Below are positions 15,052-21,414 of a DNA stretch of 64,000 nucleotides, piece by piece (the stretch's first letter is position 1; the number at the start of each line of letters is the position of its first letter). This DNA is from Hyphomicrobium sp. (lineage in GTDB: Bacteria > Pseudomonadota > Alphaproteobacteria > Rhizobiales > Hyphomicrobiaceae): contig JAIEMV010000018.1 in NCBI GenBank assembly GCA_019751875.1, positions 27,622 through 91,621 on the forward strand, written 5' to 3'. Position numbers and translations under genes: made by a program. Below the pieces are notes generated by a model. The model saw nothing but the letters and a program-made list of their open reading frames with translations. It ran no database searches and had not been told where the DNA came from.

Positions 15052-15252
15052 ATGATGCATCTCATTCTGGTGGCATGTCTGATGGTGCCATCATACGCGT
15101 GCCGGCAGTCTTCGCTCATCATCAATGAACAGATGAGTGAAATGCAGTGTGCGATCACCGCGCAGCAACGCATCGCCGTTTGGAACGAAGAGCATCCTCA
15201 GTGGCGGGTCGTCCGATGGCGCTGCCAGTTTCAGATCGCCCAAAAGCTGTAA
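15052..15252 (+). CDS. Small exported Cys-containing hypothetical protein, third gene after otsAB
   Basis: A 66-residue protein. It has a short hydrophobic, signal-like N terminus (MMHLILVACLMVPSYACR) and then EMQCAITAQQRIAVWNEEHP followed by a tryptophan-rich WRVVRWRCQFQIAQ. The mature part carries two cysteines that could pair. Short proteins of this type (hydrophobic start, MQC, WxxEHPxW, RxRC) occur widely in Hyphomicrobiales without a known role; this is recalled family resemblance. An AGGAG site precedes the ATG, which lies 18 nt after the otsB stop, so it is the last gene of the otsAB transcript. Confidence 0.75.
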   Translation: MMHLILVACLMVPSYACRQSSLIINEQMSEMQCAITAQQRIAVWNEEHPQWRVVRWRCQFQIAQKL

Positions 15253-15262
15253 TCGGATCAGC

Positions 15263-15287
15263 GGAACTCGCCGCGAGGCGGGGCGTT
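15263..15287 (+). promoter_or_regulatory. EcfG-type promoter for the Gly/Tyr/Gln repeat protein
   Basis: GGAAC (15263-15267), 16 nt, CGTT (15284-15287), 68 nt before the ATG at 15355. Confidence 0.78.
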
Positions 15288-15354
15288 GGGTTCGGCTGCA
15301 TCCAGATGCTGAGATCCCGGGATGCAGAAAACCTCAACATAAGGAGAGTTTGCG

Positions 15355-16296
15355 ATGTCACACCGATACGGTGGATCAAACAAATCACGCTCCCGTTCGC
15401 GCGATCAGGACGATGACCTCGGTGGCCAGTGGGGACAGGGTTCGCGTCAGCAAGGCTCGCAGCAGGGCTGGGGCCAGCGTGGACGTCAGCAGGACATGGA
15501 AGATCAAGGCTGGGGCAGCCAGGGCGGATATGGCCAGCAGGGCGGCGGCTATGGCTACGGCGGCCAGCAGGGCGGCTACGGTTCAGGCGAGAGCGGCTGG
15601 CGTGAACAGGGTGGCTATGGCCAAGGCGGCCAGAGTGGATATGGCCAGGGTGGCCCGAGTGGATATGGCCAGGGTGGCCAGAGTGGATATGGCCAGGGCG
15701 GCCAGAGTGGATATGGCCAGGGCGGCCAGAGTGGATATGGCCAAGGCGGCCAGGGTGGCTATGGCCAGGGCGGATACGGTCAGGGCGGATATCAGTCTGG
15801 CAGTTATGGACATCAGGCCGGCTATGGCACCTCGGGCCAGAGCGGCTGGGGTCAGAGTGGAAGCGGCTATGGCCAGGGACAGAGTGGCTATGGACAGGGT
15901 GGTCAGGGCGGCCAAAGCGGTTTTGGCCAAAGTGGCTACGGGCAAGGCGGTAGCGAGCACGGTGGCAACTGGATGACGGAGCGCATGAGCGAACACCATC
16001 GTGACGACCATGATCCGGATTACCGGCACTGGCGTGAAGAGCAGCTGCGTTCCCTCGATGAAGAGTACGACGCCTGGCGTCAGGAACGGCGGCAGAAGTT
16101 CTCCGACGAATACAACAACTGGCGTAAGAACCGTAGCTCAGGCAGCGGCTCTTCGGGTTCGTCGAGCGGCTCTTCTGGCCGATCAGGGTCATCCAGCTCT
16201 GGATCGTCTGGCGCGTCGGGAACTTCAAGCTCTGGCTCGGGTTCCTCCGGCAGTTCGTCATCCGGCTCTGGCAGCGGCTCGAGCGGATCGCGTTAA
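15355..16296 (+). CDS. Low-complexity Gly/Tyr/Gln repeat protein with a conserved helical segment
   Basis: A 313-residue cytoplasmic-looking protein with no signal peptide. Residues 1-30 are Arg/Ser/Asp-rich. Residues about 30-205 are a low-complexity domain of G, Y, Q and S built from repeats such as SGYGQGGQ, with regularly spaced tyrosines. Residues about 205-260 form a charged helical segment (DPDYRHWREEQLRSLDEEYD, AWRQERRQKFSDEYNNWRKN), and the last 50 residues are almost only S and G. The helical segment resembles a motif found in several Hyphomicrobiales stress proteins. The composition of the repeat domain recalls the aromatic-rich disordered domains of FUS-type condensate proteins, an analogy only. 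It has its own EcfG-type promoter and an rRNA-independent terminator. Confidence 0.8.
   Translation: MSHRYGGSNKSRSRSRDQDDDLGGQWGQGSRQQGSQQGWGQRGRQQDMEDQGWGSQGGYGQQGGGYGYGGQQGGYGSGESGWREQGGYGQGGQSGYGQGGPSGYGQGGQSGYGQGGQSGYGQGGQSGYGQGGQGGYGQGGYGQGGYQSGSYGHQAGYGTSGQSGWGQSGSGYGQGQSGYGQGGQGGQSGFGQSGYGQGGSEHGGNWMTERMSEHHRDDHDPDYRHWREEQLRSLDEEYDAWRQERRQKFSDEYNNWRKNRSSGSGSSGSSSGSSGRSGSSSSGSSGASGTSSSGSGSSGSSSSGSGSGSSGSR
15613..15780 (+). repeat. 24-nt tandem repeat array inside the low-complexity gene
   Basis: Seven consecutive 24-nt units, starting at 15613, 15637, 15661, 15685, 15709, 15733 and 15757. They encode GYGQGGQS-type octapeptides. Units at 15685 and 15709 are identical; the neighbours differ by one to three bases and the last diverges. 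The period is a multiple of three, so gain or loss of a unit keeps the frame. Confidence 0.9.
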
Positions 16297-16328
16297 AGGC
16301 GGCGAGCACGTCCTCGTCATGTGGATCC

Positions 16329-16356
16329 GGCGGGCCGTTATTGCGGCCCGCCTTTT
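16329..16356 (+). terminator. Rho-independent terminator after the repeat-protein gene
   Basis: A perfect 9-bp GC stem (GGCGGGCCG against CGGCCCGCC) with a 6-nt loop followed by TTTT. It lies between the repeat-protein stop and the Ku start, so Ku probably depends on readthrough or a separate promoter. Confidence 0.85.
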
Positions 16357-16371
16357 GTCAGGAGCGTACCC

Positions 16372-17265
16372 GTGGCACCCCGTCCTCAATGGAAGGGCTA
16401 TCTGAAGCTCTCTCTCGTTTCGTGCGCCGTGAACATGTATCCGGCGCTGACATCATCCTACCGCACGCGATTTCATACTCTCAATCGTGCCACGGGCCAT
16501 CGGGTAAAGCGGCAATACATCGACGCCGAAACAGGCGATGTTGTCGAACCTGATGAACAAGTGAAGGGCTATGAGATCGCGAAAGACGAGCACATCCTCG
16601 TTGAGGAGGAAGAACTTGCAAAGATTCCATTGGAGGCTACGCATACCATAGACATCGACACCTTCGCGGAAGCCAAGGAAGTGGATGTCCGGTATCGGGA
16701 TACGCCTTATTATTTGGTGCCCGACGGGCGCGTGGCTCAGGAAGCTTTTGCGGTCATTCGCGACAGCTTGAAAGAGCAGAAGCTCGTTGCCTTGAGCAGG
16801 GCTGTCCTCGCACGGCGCGAACGCATCATTTTGTTAGAGCCTTTTGAGAGAGGAATTCTCGCCTCGACGCTGCACTTTCAGGATGAGCTGCGCGACGCCG
16901 ATGCCGTATTCGAGGGTATCGAGGACGTCAAACTTAACGGCGAGATGATGGAGCTCGCGGCGCATATCATGAAGCAGAAGCGTAAGCCGTTTGATATCGC
17001 CGTTTACAAGGATCGCTATGAGGAGACGCTCGCAGCTCTTCTTTCGGGCAAGACCAAATCGCTTCCGGTCATGCGTCACGATGAGCCCAAGCCGACGAAT
17101 GTCGTCAATCTGCTCGATGTTCTAAGAAAGAGTTTGGAGCAAGAGAGCGGTAAAGCGAAAGCACCGACTAAGGGCGGCAGCAAAGCCCCGGCGCGGGCAC
17201 TGACCAAGAGTGCAGCTAAAGGCAAGCGCTCGGGCTACACGAAGAAAGAAGCGCGGGGGAAATGA
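16372..17265 (+). CDS. ku: Bacterial Ku, DNA end-binding protein of non-homologous end joining
   Basis: A 297-residue Ku core protein. The N-terminal WKGYLKLSLVSCAVNMYPA, the central HIDxxTG-like NRATGHRVKRQYIDAETGD and EVDVRYRDTPYYLVPDGRVA, and the dimer/bridge region (LILEPFERG-like IILLEPFERGILASTLHF) are all recognisable. The last 50 residues are a basic K/A/P/G tail, common in bacterial Ku and able to bind DNA or LigD. Ku rings double-strand ends and recruits LigD. The GTG at 16372 was selected because GGAG lies 7 nt upstream and the protein then begins directly with the Ku fold. No ligD gene is in the window. Its location in a stress island suggests a role in desiccation or stationary-phase repair. 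Confidence 0.93.
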   Translation: MAPRPQWKGYLKLSLVSCAVNMYPALTSSYRTRFHTLNRATGHRVKRQYIDAETGDVVEPDEQVKGYEIAKDEHILVEEEELAKIPLEATHTIDIDTFAEAKEVDVRYRDTPYYLVPDGRVAQEAFAVIRDSLKEQKLVALSRAVLARRERIILLEPFERGILASTLHFQDELRDADAVFEGIEDVKLNGEMMELAAHIMKQKRKPFDIAVYKDRYEETLAALLSGKTKSLPVMRHDEPKPTNVVNLLDVLRKSLEQESGKAKAPTKGGSKAPARALTKSAAKGKRSGYTKKEARGK

Positions 17266-17292
17266 CGGCTCCTGCGGCGCTAAACGAAGAAA

Positions 17293-17320
17293 ACCGCCGC
17301 TGAACGTGTTCAGCGGCGGT
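17293..17320. terminator. Bidirectional terminator between ku and the DUF892 gene
   Basis: A perfect 12-bp stem (ACCGCCGCTGAA against TTCAGCGGCGGT) with a CGTG loop. It is flanked by an A run on the left and CTGTTTT on the right, so it can act on both convergent genes. Confidence 0.88.
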
Positions 17321-17325
17321 CTGTT

Positions 17326-17811
17326 TTACTCAGCAGCTTGGCGGTTTACGTTTTGGAGCGCAACTTCCGTCAATAGTTTGTCAGCCCGTTTCTCTTCTTC
17401 GAGTGTCTGTTCCAGCAGACCCTTCGCCTGGCTGAGACCGATCTGGTCCGCCCAGGCAATCAGCGTGCCGTAGCGCGCGATTTCGTAATGCTCGACAGCC
17501 TGACCGGCTGCGATAATGCCGGCATCGAGAACTGACTTATCATCGATCTCGCTCATGACTTCTTCGGCTTCCTCGAGAAGACCATCAACGGCCTCGCATT
17601 CTTCGGTCGAGGGCGCTTCATCGACAAACTCGAATACTTCATCAAGTCGCTGGATCTGCTTTTCAGTCTCGGCAAGGTGCGCGTTCAGCACGTTGCGCAG
17701 CTCGTTGGTCTCCGCCTTCTCGATCATCATGGGCAGCGACTCCATGATCCTTTGCTCCGCGTAATAGACGTCCTGCAGAGTATGCACGAACAGGTCTTTC
17801 AATGTTTTCAT
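17326..17811 (-). CDS. DUF892 (YciE/YciF-like) ferritin-like stress protein
   Basis: A 161-residue all-helical protein beginning MKTLKDLFVHTLQDVYYAEQ, the family signature. Helices follow with the metal-ligand-like residues of a ferritin-type four-helix bundle (AEQRI, HLAETEKQ, AVEHYEIARYG, LEQTLEEEKRAD). DUF892 proteins (E. coli YciE and YciF) are stress- and stationary-phase-induced with a diiron-like fold and no settled function. The length is normal. An EcfG-like promoter with a GGTT -10 lies about 70 nt upstream. It is divergent from the PRC-barrel gene. Confidence 0.92.
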   Translation of the reverse strand: MKTLKDLFVHTLQDVYYAEQRIMESLPMMIEKAETNELRNVLNAHLAETEKQIQRLDEVFEFVDEAPSTEECEAVDGLLEEAEEVMSEIDDKSVLDAGIIAAGQAVEHYEIARYGTLIAWADQIGLSQAKGLLEQTLEEEKRADKLLTEVALQNVNRQAAE

Positions 17812-17879
17812 GGCGTGCGTCCTCAGGTTGGTTTTGCCCCGTGCCCCGGTGTCACGGCTCGCACACGGTCATCATCTTC

Positions 17880-17904
17880 AACCAAGCACACGTCTTCTGG
17901 TTCC
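17880..17904 (-). promoter_or_regulatory. EcfG-like promoter (GGTT variant) for the DUF892 gene
   Basis: On the minus strand: GGAAC (17904-17900), 16 nt, GGTT (17883-17880). Its -35 box and that of the PRC-barrel gene form GGTTCC / GGAACC arms separated by 8 bp. Confidence 0.58.
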
Positions 17905-17912
17905 GCTTGCTT

Positions 17913-17938
17913 GGAACCATTCCCGGAGCCGCCACGTT
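17913..17938 (+). promoter_or_regulatory. EcfG-type promoter for the PRC-barrel gene
   Basis: GGAAC (17913-17917), 17 nt, CGTT (17935-17938), 96 nt before the ATG at 18034. Back to back with the promoter at 17880-17904. Confidence 0.78.
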
Positions 17939-18033
17939 CAAGTGTTCCGTTGCAAAGTCAAAGATTTCAACATCGAGCGATCCGTTTGGATGTTGCCTGA
18001 CCTGCAGCCGCCAACCCATCTGGAGGTACTGCC

Positions 18034-18522
18034 ATGAAATCATTTCTCAGCCTTGCTGCCTTGAGCCTGATGGCCGGATATGCTGTCGCGCAAACAACAG
18101 CTCCGCCGACCACAACGACTCCGCAAGCCACTGAGCCACCGGCAGCGCAGCAACCCTCTGCCACTCCGCCTTCAGCCACAAAGCCGAATGAGCAGGAGGT
18201 CAAGAGCGGCAACGTCACGTGGTATCAGCGGACAAACGACGACTGGCCGGCGAGTGAAATCATCGGAACGACAGTTCGCAACAACGCCGGCGAAAGCATC
18301 GGCGACGTGAACGAACTGATCCTTGCTAATGATGGCAAGGTGCGCGCGGTGGTGATCGGCGTCGGTGGCTTTCTCGGCATGGGCGAACGTGACGTCGCCG
18401 TGGCTTTCGATTCGCTGAAGATCACGCGCGATGAGGATAATGACGAAGTCATCACGATCGATACCACTAAGGACGCGCTGTCGAACGCGCCGAAGTGGGA
18501 GCGTCGTGGCACCAGTGGCTAA
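18034..18522 (+). CDS. Secreted PRC-barrel domain protein
   Basis: A 162-residue protein. Residues 1-20 are a signal peptide ending AVAQT, and residues about 21-55 a Pro/Thr/Ala linker. Residues about 65-150 form a PRC-barrel beta-domain (ASEIIGTTVRNNAGESIGDV, VRAVVIGVGGFLGMGERDVA, VAFDSLKI). PRC-barrel modules occur in photosynthetic reaction centre H subunits, RimM and many stress-linked periplasmic proteins of alphaproteobacteria; the ligand of this type is unknown. It has an EcfG-type promoter, divergent from the DUF892 gene. Confidence 0.88.
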   Translation: MKSFLSLAALSLMAGYAVAQTTAPPTTTTPQATEPPAAQQPSATPPSATKPNEQEVKSGNVTWYQRTNDDWPASEIIGTTVRNNAGESIGDVNELILANDGKVRAVVIGVGGFLGMGERDVAVAFDSLKITRDEDNDEVITIDTTKDALSNAPKWERRGTSG

Positions 18523-18533
18523 CGCGCTGCCGT

Positions 18534-18558
18534 GGAACCATTGACCCTGGGAGAGGTT
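18534..18558 (+). promoter_or_regulatory. EcfG-like promoter (GGTT variant) for sodC
   Basis: GGAAC (18534-18538), 16 nt, GGTT (18555-18558), 12 nt after the PRC-barrel stop and 130 nt before the sodC start, giving a long leader. Confidence 0.5.
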
Positions 18559-18610
18559 GAGGGGCGGACAGGCGCCGTCCCCCAGTCCCTCCCCCCCAAC
18601 GGCGTCTGCC

Positions 18611-18646
18611 GGCGGCTCGTGATCGATGCCCGGCTCGCGAGCCGCC
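18611..18646 (+). other. Stable hairpin in the predicted sodC leader
   Basis: A perfect 9-bp stem (GGCGGCTCG at 18611-18619 against CGAGCCGCC at 18638-18646). The 3' arm also belongs to the self-complementary GGCTCGCGAGCC (18632-18643), so two structures compete. It could be a terminator for the PRC-barrel gene or a leader element of sodC; no T run follows. Confidence 0.45.
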
Positions 18647-18687
18647 ATTGCTTCAACTCGGTTTAGTCTGCCTTGGAGTGCGTTGCC

Positions 18688-19266
18688 GTGCAGTGTCGCG
18701 TTCTTTTCCCACTGAGAGACAGATCACGTTTCATCGCAGGGTATATCGCAGTCGCTCTCAGCATCACGTCTGTACACGCGCAAACGCCGAAGCCGCTGGA
18801 GGGTGAGAGCGTCAGCGTAGCATTGAACGCTGTTACGACGTCGGGCATTGGTGAACCCGTTGCCAGGGCGGAGTTGGTGCAAGCTCCGCAAGGTCTTCAG
18901 ATTGTGATCGTTGCTACCAGGCTGCCTGTCGGCCCACACGGCTTTCATGTCCACGAAGTAGGGAATTGTGGTCCGAAGGAAAAAGACGGCAAGATGGAAG
19001 CGGCGGGTGCTGCCGGCGGACATTATGATCCAGAGCAAACGGGAAAGCATGCAGGCCCCGACAAGGGCGGCCACAAGGGTGACCTGCCACTACTCAACAT
19101 CACTGAAGACGGCGATCAACAGCGCAGTGCATTCGTCGTACGGGGCCTGACACTTGCTGAGATCCGCGGGCGCAGTCTCATGATCCACGCCGGTGGCGAT
19201 ACGTATTCCGATGAACCGCCGATGGGAGGCGGAGGCGCCCGCATCGCGTGCGGGGTCATTCCGTGA
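18688..19266 (+). CDS. sodC: Periplasmic Cu/Zn superoxide dismutase SodC
   Basis: A 192-residue protein with an N-terminal signal (RFIAGYIAVALSITSVHAQT). The catalytic fold shows copper histidines in GPHGFHVHEVGNC, zinc-site residues around GGHYDPEQTGKHAG and GGHKGDLP, and the final copper ligand in SLMIHAGGD. It ends with the disulfide-type ARIACGVIP. It converts superoxide to peroxide in the periplasm. The start is uncertain: GTG at 18688 has GGAG 9 nt upstream, and a TTG at 18673 adds five residues. A GGTT EcfG-like promoter lies upstream, and the PLP-like gene begins 7 nt after its stop. Confidence 0.92.
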   Translation: MQCRVLFPLRDRSRFIAGYIAVALSITSVHAQTPKPLEGESVSVALNAVTTSGIGEPVARAELVQAPQGLQIVIVATRLPVGPHGFHVHEVGNCGPKEKDGKMEAAGAAGGHYDPEQTGKHAGPDKGGHKGDLPLLNITEDGDQQRSAFVVRGLTLAEIRGRSLMIHAGGDTYSDEPPMGGGGARIACGVIP

Positions 19267-19273
19267 GTGCCCT

Positions 19274-20572
19274 ATGAAGCGACGCGTGCTCGGCGCTACA
19301 GAGGCGTCCCGATCGGGCTATTCGCACTACATGCAGCGAAAGATCGACGAGCTAGCTCTGATAGAGGAGCGTCTCGCTCATCCCCCTCCACCGCCGCAGA
19401 TAAATCATCTGGGCGCGCTGCTAAACCGAAAATTCAAAAGTGCTGCGCTGTGCCGTGCGGAGTTGGCTGCCGCCCAGTGGTCACAGACCGAGACGCGGTG
19501 GAAATCTGGTCCGTGCGGCTCGGGCGCGTTCCTATTTGATTACGAGTATCAGCGCGCGGACCTAGCGGTTGTTGGGCCGCCCGCCTATTCGATCCGGGGT
19601 CTAGAAAAGCAGTTGCTCGCGACGCAATACACCACGTCCGGAATGGCCGCGTTGGCGGCCTCGCTCCTTGCTGTTCAACGCTTATGGCCCGGCTGCAGCT
19701 TCGAGGCGCGAGCAGACGGATATCCCGAGACGCGCGAACTCATCGAACTTCTGGGGGTAGATCAACATGATGGCAGCGCCCGCGTCGGGATCGTCGATTC
19801 AACAGTCGATACGCCGCTCGCGGCGCGGACCCGACTGAAAGATGCAGCTGTTGCGATTTTTGACACATCCTGTTTCGCTGCTTCGTCTTCTCGAATTCGC
19901 GCCATCACGACGATCGCGCGCGATTTGGATGTGCCGCTCATCCTGATCCGCAGCCACACCAAGTTGGACTGCCTAGGCCTAGATTATGGTCGGCTCGGCT
20001 CTGTTGTCGTGACAAAGAGTCGGGCGGCGGGCGGCCCTGAGTTGGAACTCAATCGTCTAATTACCGACTTCATCCGCCTGACCGGTGCGGCGGCACTGCC
20101 ATTGCATTTTCCGCCGTTCGCCAGTGGCGAGATTTATCGCTCCCTGAGCCGTGCGCGCTCAACGTGGACGATTCGCTGTACTCGGCTGATCGATTTGCAT
20201 CTGAGGCGGTTTGTCGAACTTGACGTCCGATCGTTTTCGCATGGGCTGTATATCGTCTTCTATCCATCCTTCTACGCGCGCAAGGAGGAGGCTTCAGAAG
20301 CTGCCGCCGGACTTGTTGCTCGGCTGATGGACGACGACATCCCTGCGCGGCATGCTGGATCGTTTGGATTTGACTTTTTTGGCTGCGATTGGTTCGAGGA
20401 TCCCGAGAGCGGACGTATCGGGCTCCGCCTTTCTGTAGGTGATCTGCCGCTTTGCCTTATCGAACGAGCGATTGGTACGATCGAACAGTGGCTTGACGCG
20501 ACCCTCGACGCCGCAACCGTTGAACATGACCAACACATCTCAGGAACCCCCGCAGATAAAACCCTCCGATGA
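19274..20572 (+). CDS. Distant fold-type-I PLP-dependent enzyme-like protein, coupled to sodC
   Basis: A 432-residue protein with no close family I can name. Features point to a PLP enzyme of fold type I (Cys/Met-metabolism or aminotransferase-like): TTSGMAAL (120-127) at the usual phosphate-binding glycine loop, an Asp-Thr pair (IFDTS, Asp197) where the pyridine-nitrogen aspartate is expected, and LIRSHTKLDCLG with candidate PLP lysine Lys230. A C-terminal small domain with GRIGLRLSVGD supplies an Arg that could bind a carboxylate. The N-terminal 100 residues are divergent and proline-rich (AHPPPPPQ). It starts 7 nt after sodC, so it is probably in the same operon, and ends inside a bidirectional terminator. 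Substrate unknown. Confidence 0.6.
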   Translation: MKRRVLGATEASRSGYSHYMQRKIDELALIEERLAHPPPPPQINHLGALLNRKFKSAALCRAELAAAQWSQTETRWKSGPCGSGAFLFDYEYQRADLAVVGPPAYSIRGLEKQLLATQYTTSGMAALAASLLAVQRLWPGCSFEARADGYPETRELIELLGVDQHDGSARVGIVDSTVDTPLAARTRLKDAAVAIFDTSCFAASSSRIRAITTIARDLDVPLILIRSHTKLDCLGLDYGRLGSVVVTKSRAAGGPELELNRLITDFIRLTGAAALPLHFPPFASGEIYRSLSRARSTWTIRCTRLIDLHLRRFVELDVRSFSHGLYIVFYPSFYARKEEASEAAAGLVARLMDDDIPARHAGSFGFDFFGCDWFEDPESGRIGLRLSVGDLPLCLIERAIGTIEQWLDATLDAATVEHDQHISGTPADKTLR

Positions 20573-20588
20573 ATGTTCATCGGAGGGT
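20561..20588. terminator. Bidirectional terminator overlapping the PLP-like stop codon
   Basis: A perfect 13-bp stem (ACCCTCCGATGAA at 20561-20573 against TTCATCGGAGGGT at 20576-20588) lies between the convergent genes ending at 20572 and 20619. The stop codon is within the 5' arm. Confidence 0.85.
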
Positions 20589-20618
20589 AGTACATGTTGA
20601 TCACCACACCACTAGCGC

Positions 20619-21002
20619 TTAGGGCGTCACGGCCTCGCGGGTCGTGCTGCCGGCTGGGTTGCCATCGGCGGGTGGAGCAGGTGCGGCAGGGGCTTGATCC
20701 TGCGTCACAGCAGGCGCGGCCGGAGCTTGACCGGCTTCTTGCCGATCACCGCGAACGGCGAACTGCGCCACGGCTGCGGCCAAGATAAATACGAACATCA
20801 ATCCAATAAAAAATCCGATGACCGAGCCCAAGCCGACTGGGCGTCGATCGACCCGACCGCGAAGTGTCGTCGACTCAGACGCGAGATCACCGCCCAAATC
20901 CGAACGCGGGGGTATCGAGCGATCGGTGGAGGGAGGGTAACCAGGGCCTGCATTCGGCATCGGGCCGGAGCCGGTTGGACGACCGACGGGTAAATCATTC
21001 AT
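20619..21002 (-). CDS. Single-pass membrane protein with Pro-rich ends
   Basis: A 127-residue protein. A polar, proline-rich N terminus of about 57 residues leads to one transmembrane helix (about 58-82, LGSVIGFFIGLMFVFILAAA) and a tail rich in A, P and Q (QAPAAPAVTQDQAPAAPAPP). No known family is recognised. It overlaps the upstream 82-residue membrane protein by 8 nt and has a GAGGAG site, so the two are translationally linked. The similar layout to other small proteins of the island and the shared TGTT-type promoter suggest envelope stress proteins; this is inference. Confidence 0.65.
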   Translation of the reverse strand: MNDLPVGRPTGSGPMPNAGPGYPPSTDRSIPPRSDLGGDLASESTTLRGRVDRRPVGLGSVIGFFIGLMFVFILAAAVAQFAVRGDRQEAGQAPAAPAVTQDQAPAAPAPPADGNPAGSTTREAVTP

Positions 21003-21243
21003 TGTTGGTACTCCTCATGGCGTCACGATTGGATCGCTTGCGAAGAAAGTTCGCGAGAAGCAGCACGCCGATCGCCAGGGCCACGCCGAGTGTGAACATC
21101 ATCAAAGTTCCGACTGGATCCTCCGTCGGAGACGGTGTCGTCGGCGCTTCCTGTGCGATTGCGATGGCTGGAACAAGTACCAGTGGTGCTGCGTATGCGA
21201 GGCGGAAAGCTCCCGCCCGTCTCAAGTGTCCACGCATCATCAA
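20995..21243 (-). CDS. Small two-helix membrane protein, first gene of a pair
   Basis: An 82-residue protein. A first hydrophobic segment (about 15-30, LAYAAPLVLVPAIAIAQ) looks like a cleavable signal ending AIAQE. A short polar loop (APTTPSPTEDPVG) and a second helix (about 45-66, LMMFTLGVALAIGVLLLANF) follow, with a basic cytoplasmic end (RKRSNRD). Three ATG codons in a row (21243, 21240, 21237) make the exact start ambiguous; a TGAGG motif precedes them. No family recognised. It overlaps the next gene by 8 nt. Confidence 0.65.
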   Translation of the reverse strand: MMMRGHLRRAGAFRLAYAAPLVLVPAIAIAQEAPTTPSPTEDPVGTLMMFTLGVALAIGVLLLANFLRKRSNRDAMRSTNNE

Positions 21244-21272
21244 AGCCTCAGTTGCCGTATGTGTATCTGGAC

Positions 21273-21297
21273 AACAGGCTCAGTCGAGTTTGGTTCC
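21273..21297 (-). promoter_or_regulatory. Possible EcfG-like promoter (TGTT variant) for the membrane-protein pair
   Basis: On the minus strand: GGAAC (21297-21293), 16 nt, TGTT (21276-21273), 30 nt before the ATG at 21243. One mismatch to CGTT in the -10 box. Confidence 0.4.
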
Positions 21298-21414
21298 GCA
21301 CGTGATCGGAGGCGCACGTCGCGTTGGCAACCAATGCATGGGGGTGGTGTTGTTCAATGAAGCAACCGACCGCTGCCGGCTCAGGTCGGGAGTGGCCAAT
21401 CGGGACTGATAGCC

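Noticed and set aside
15613..15780. CRISPR-like array
   Set aside because: The 24-nt units are contiguous without spacers and keep one reading frame; this is a coding minisatellite.
16219..16243. EcfG-like promoter for ku inside the repeat-protein gene
   Set aside because: It has only the GGTT variant, lies within low-complexity coding sequence and is followed by a strong terminator before ku, so I did not list it as a feature.
15155..16309. A 384-codon frame opposite the low-complexity gene
   Set aside because: It is the mirror of the 24-nt repeats (His/Ser/Gly repeats) and has no start signal; a by-product of repeat structure.
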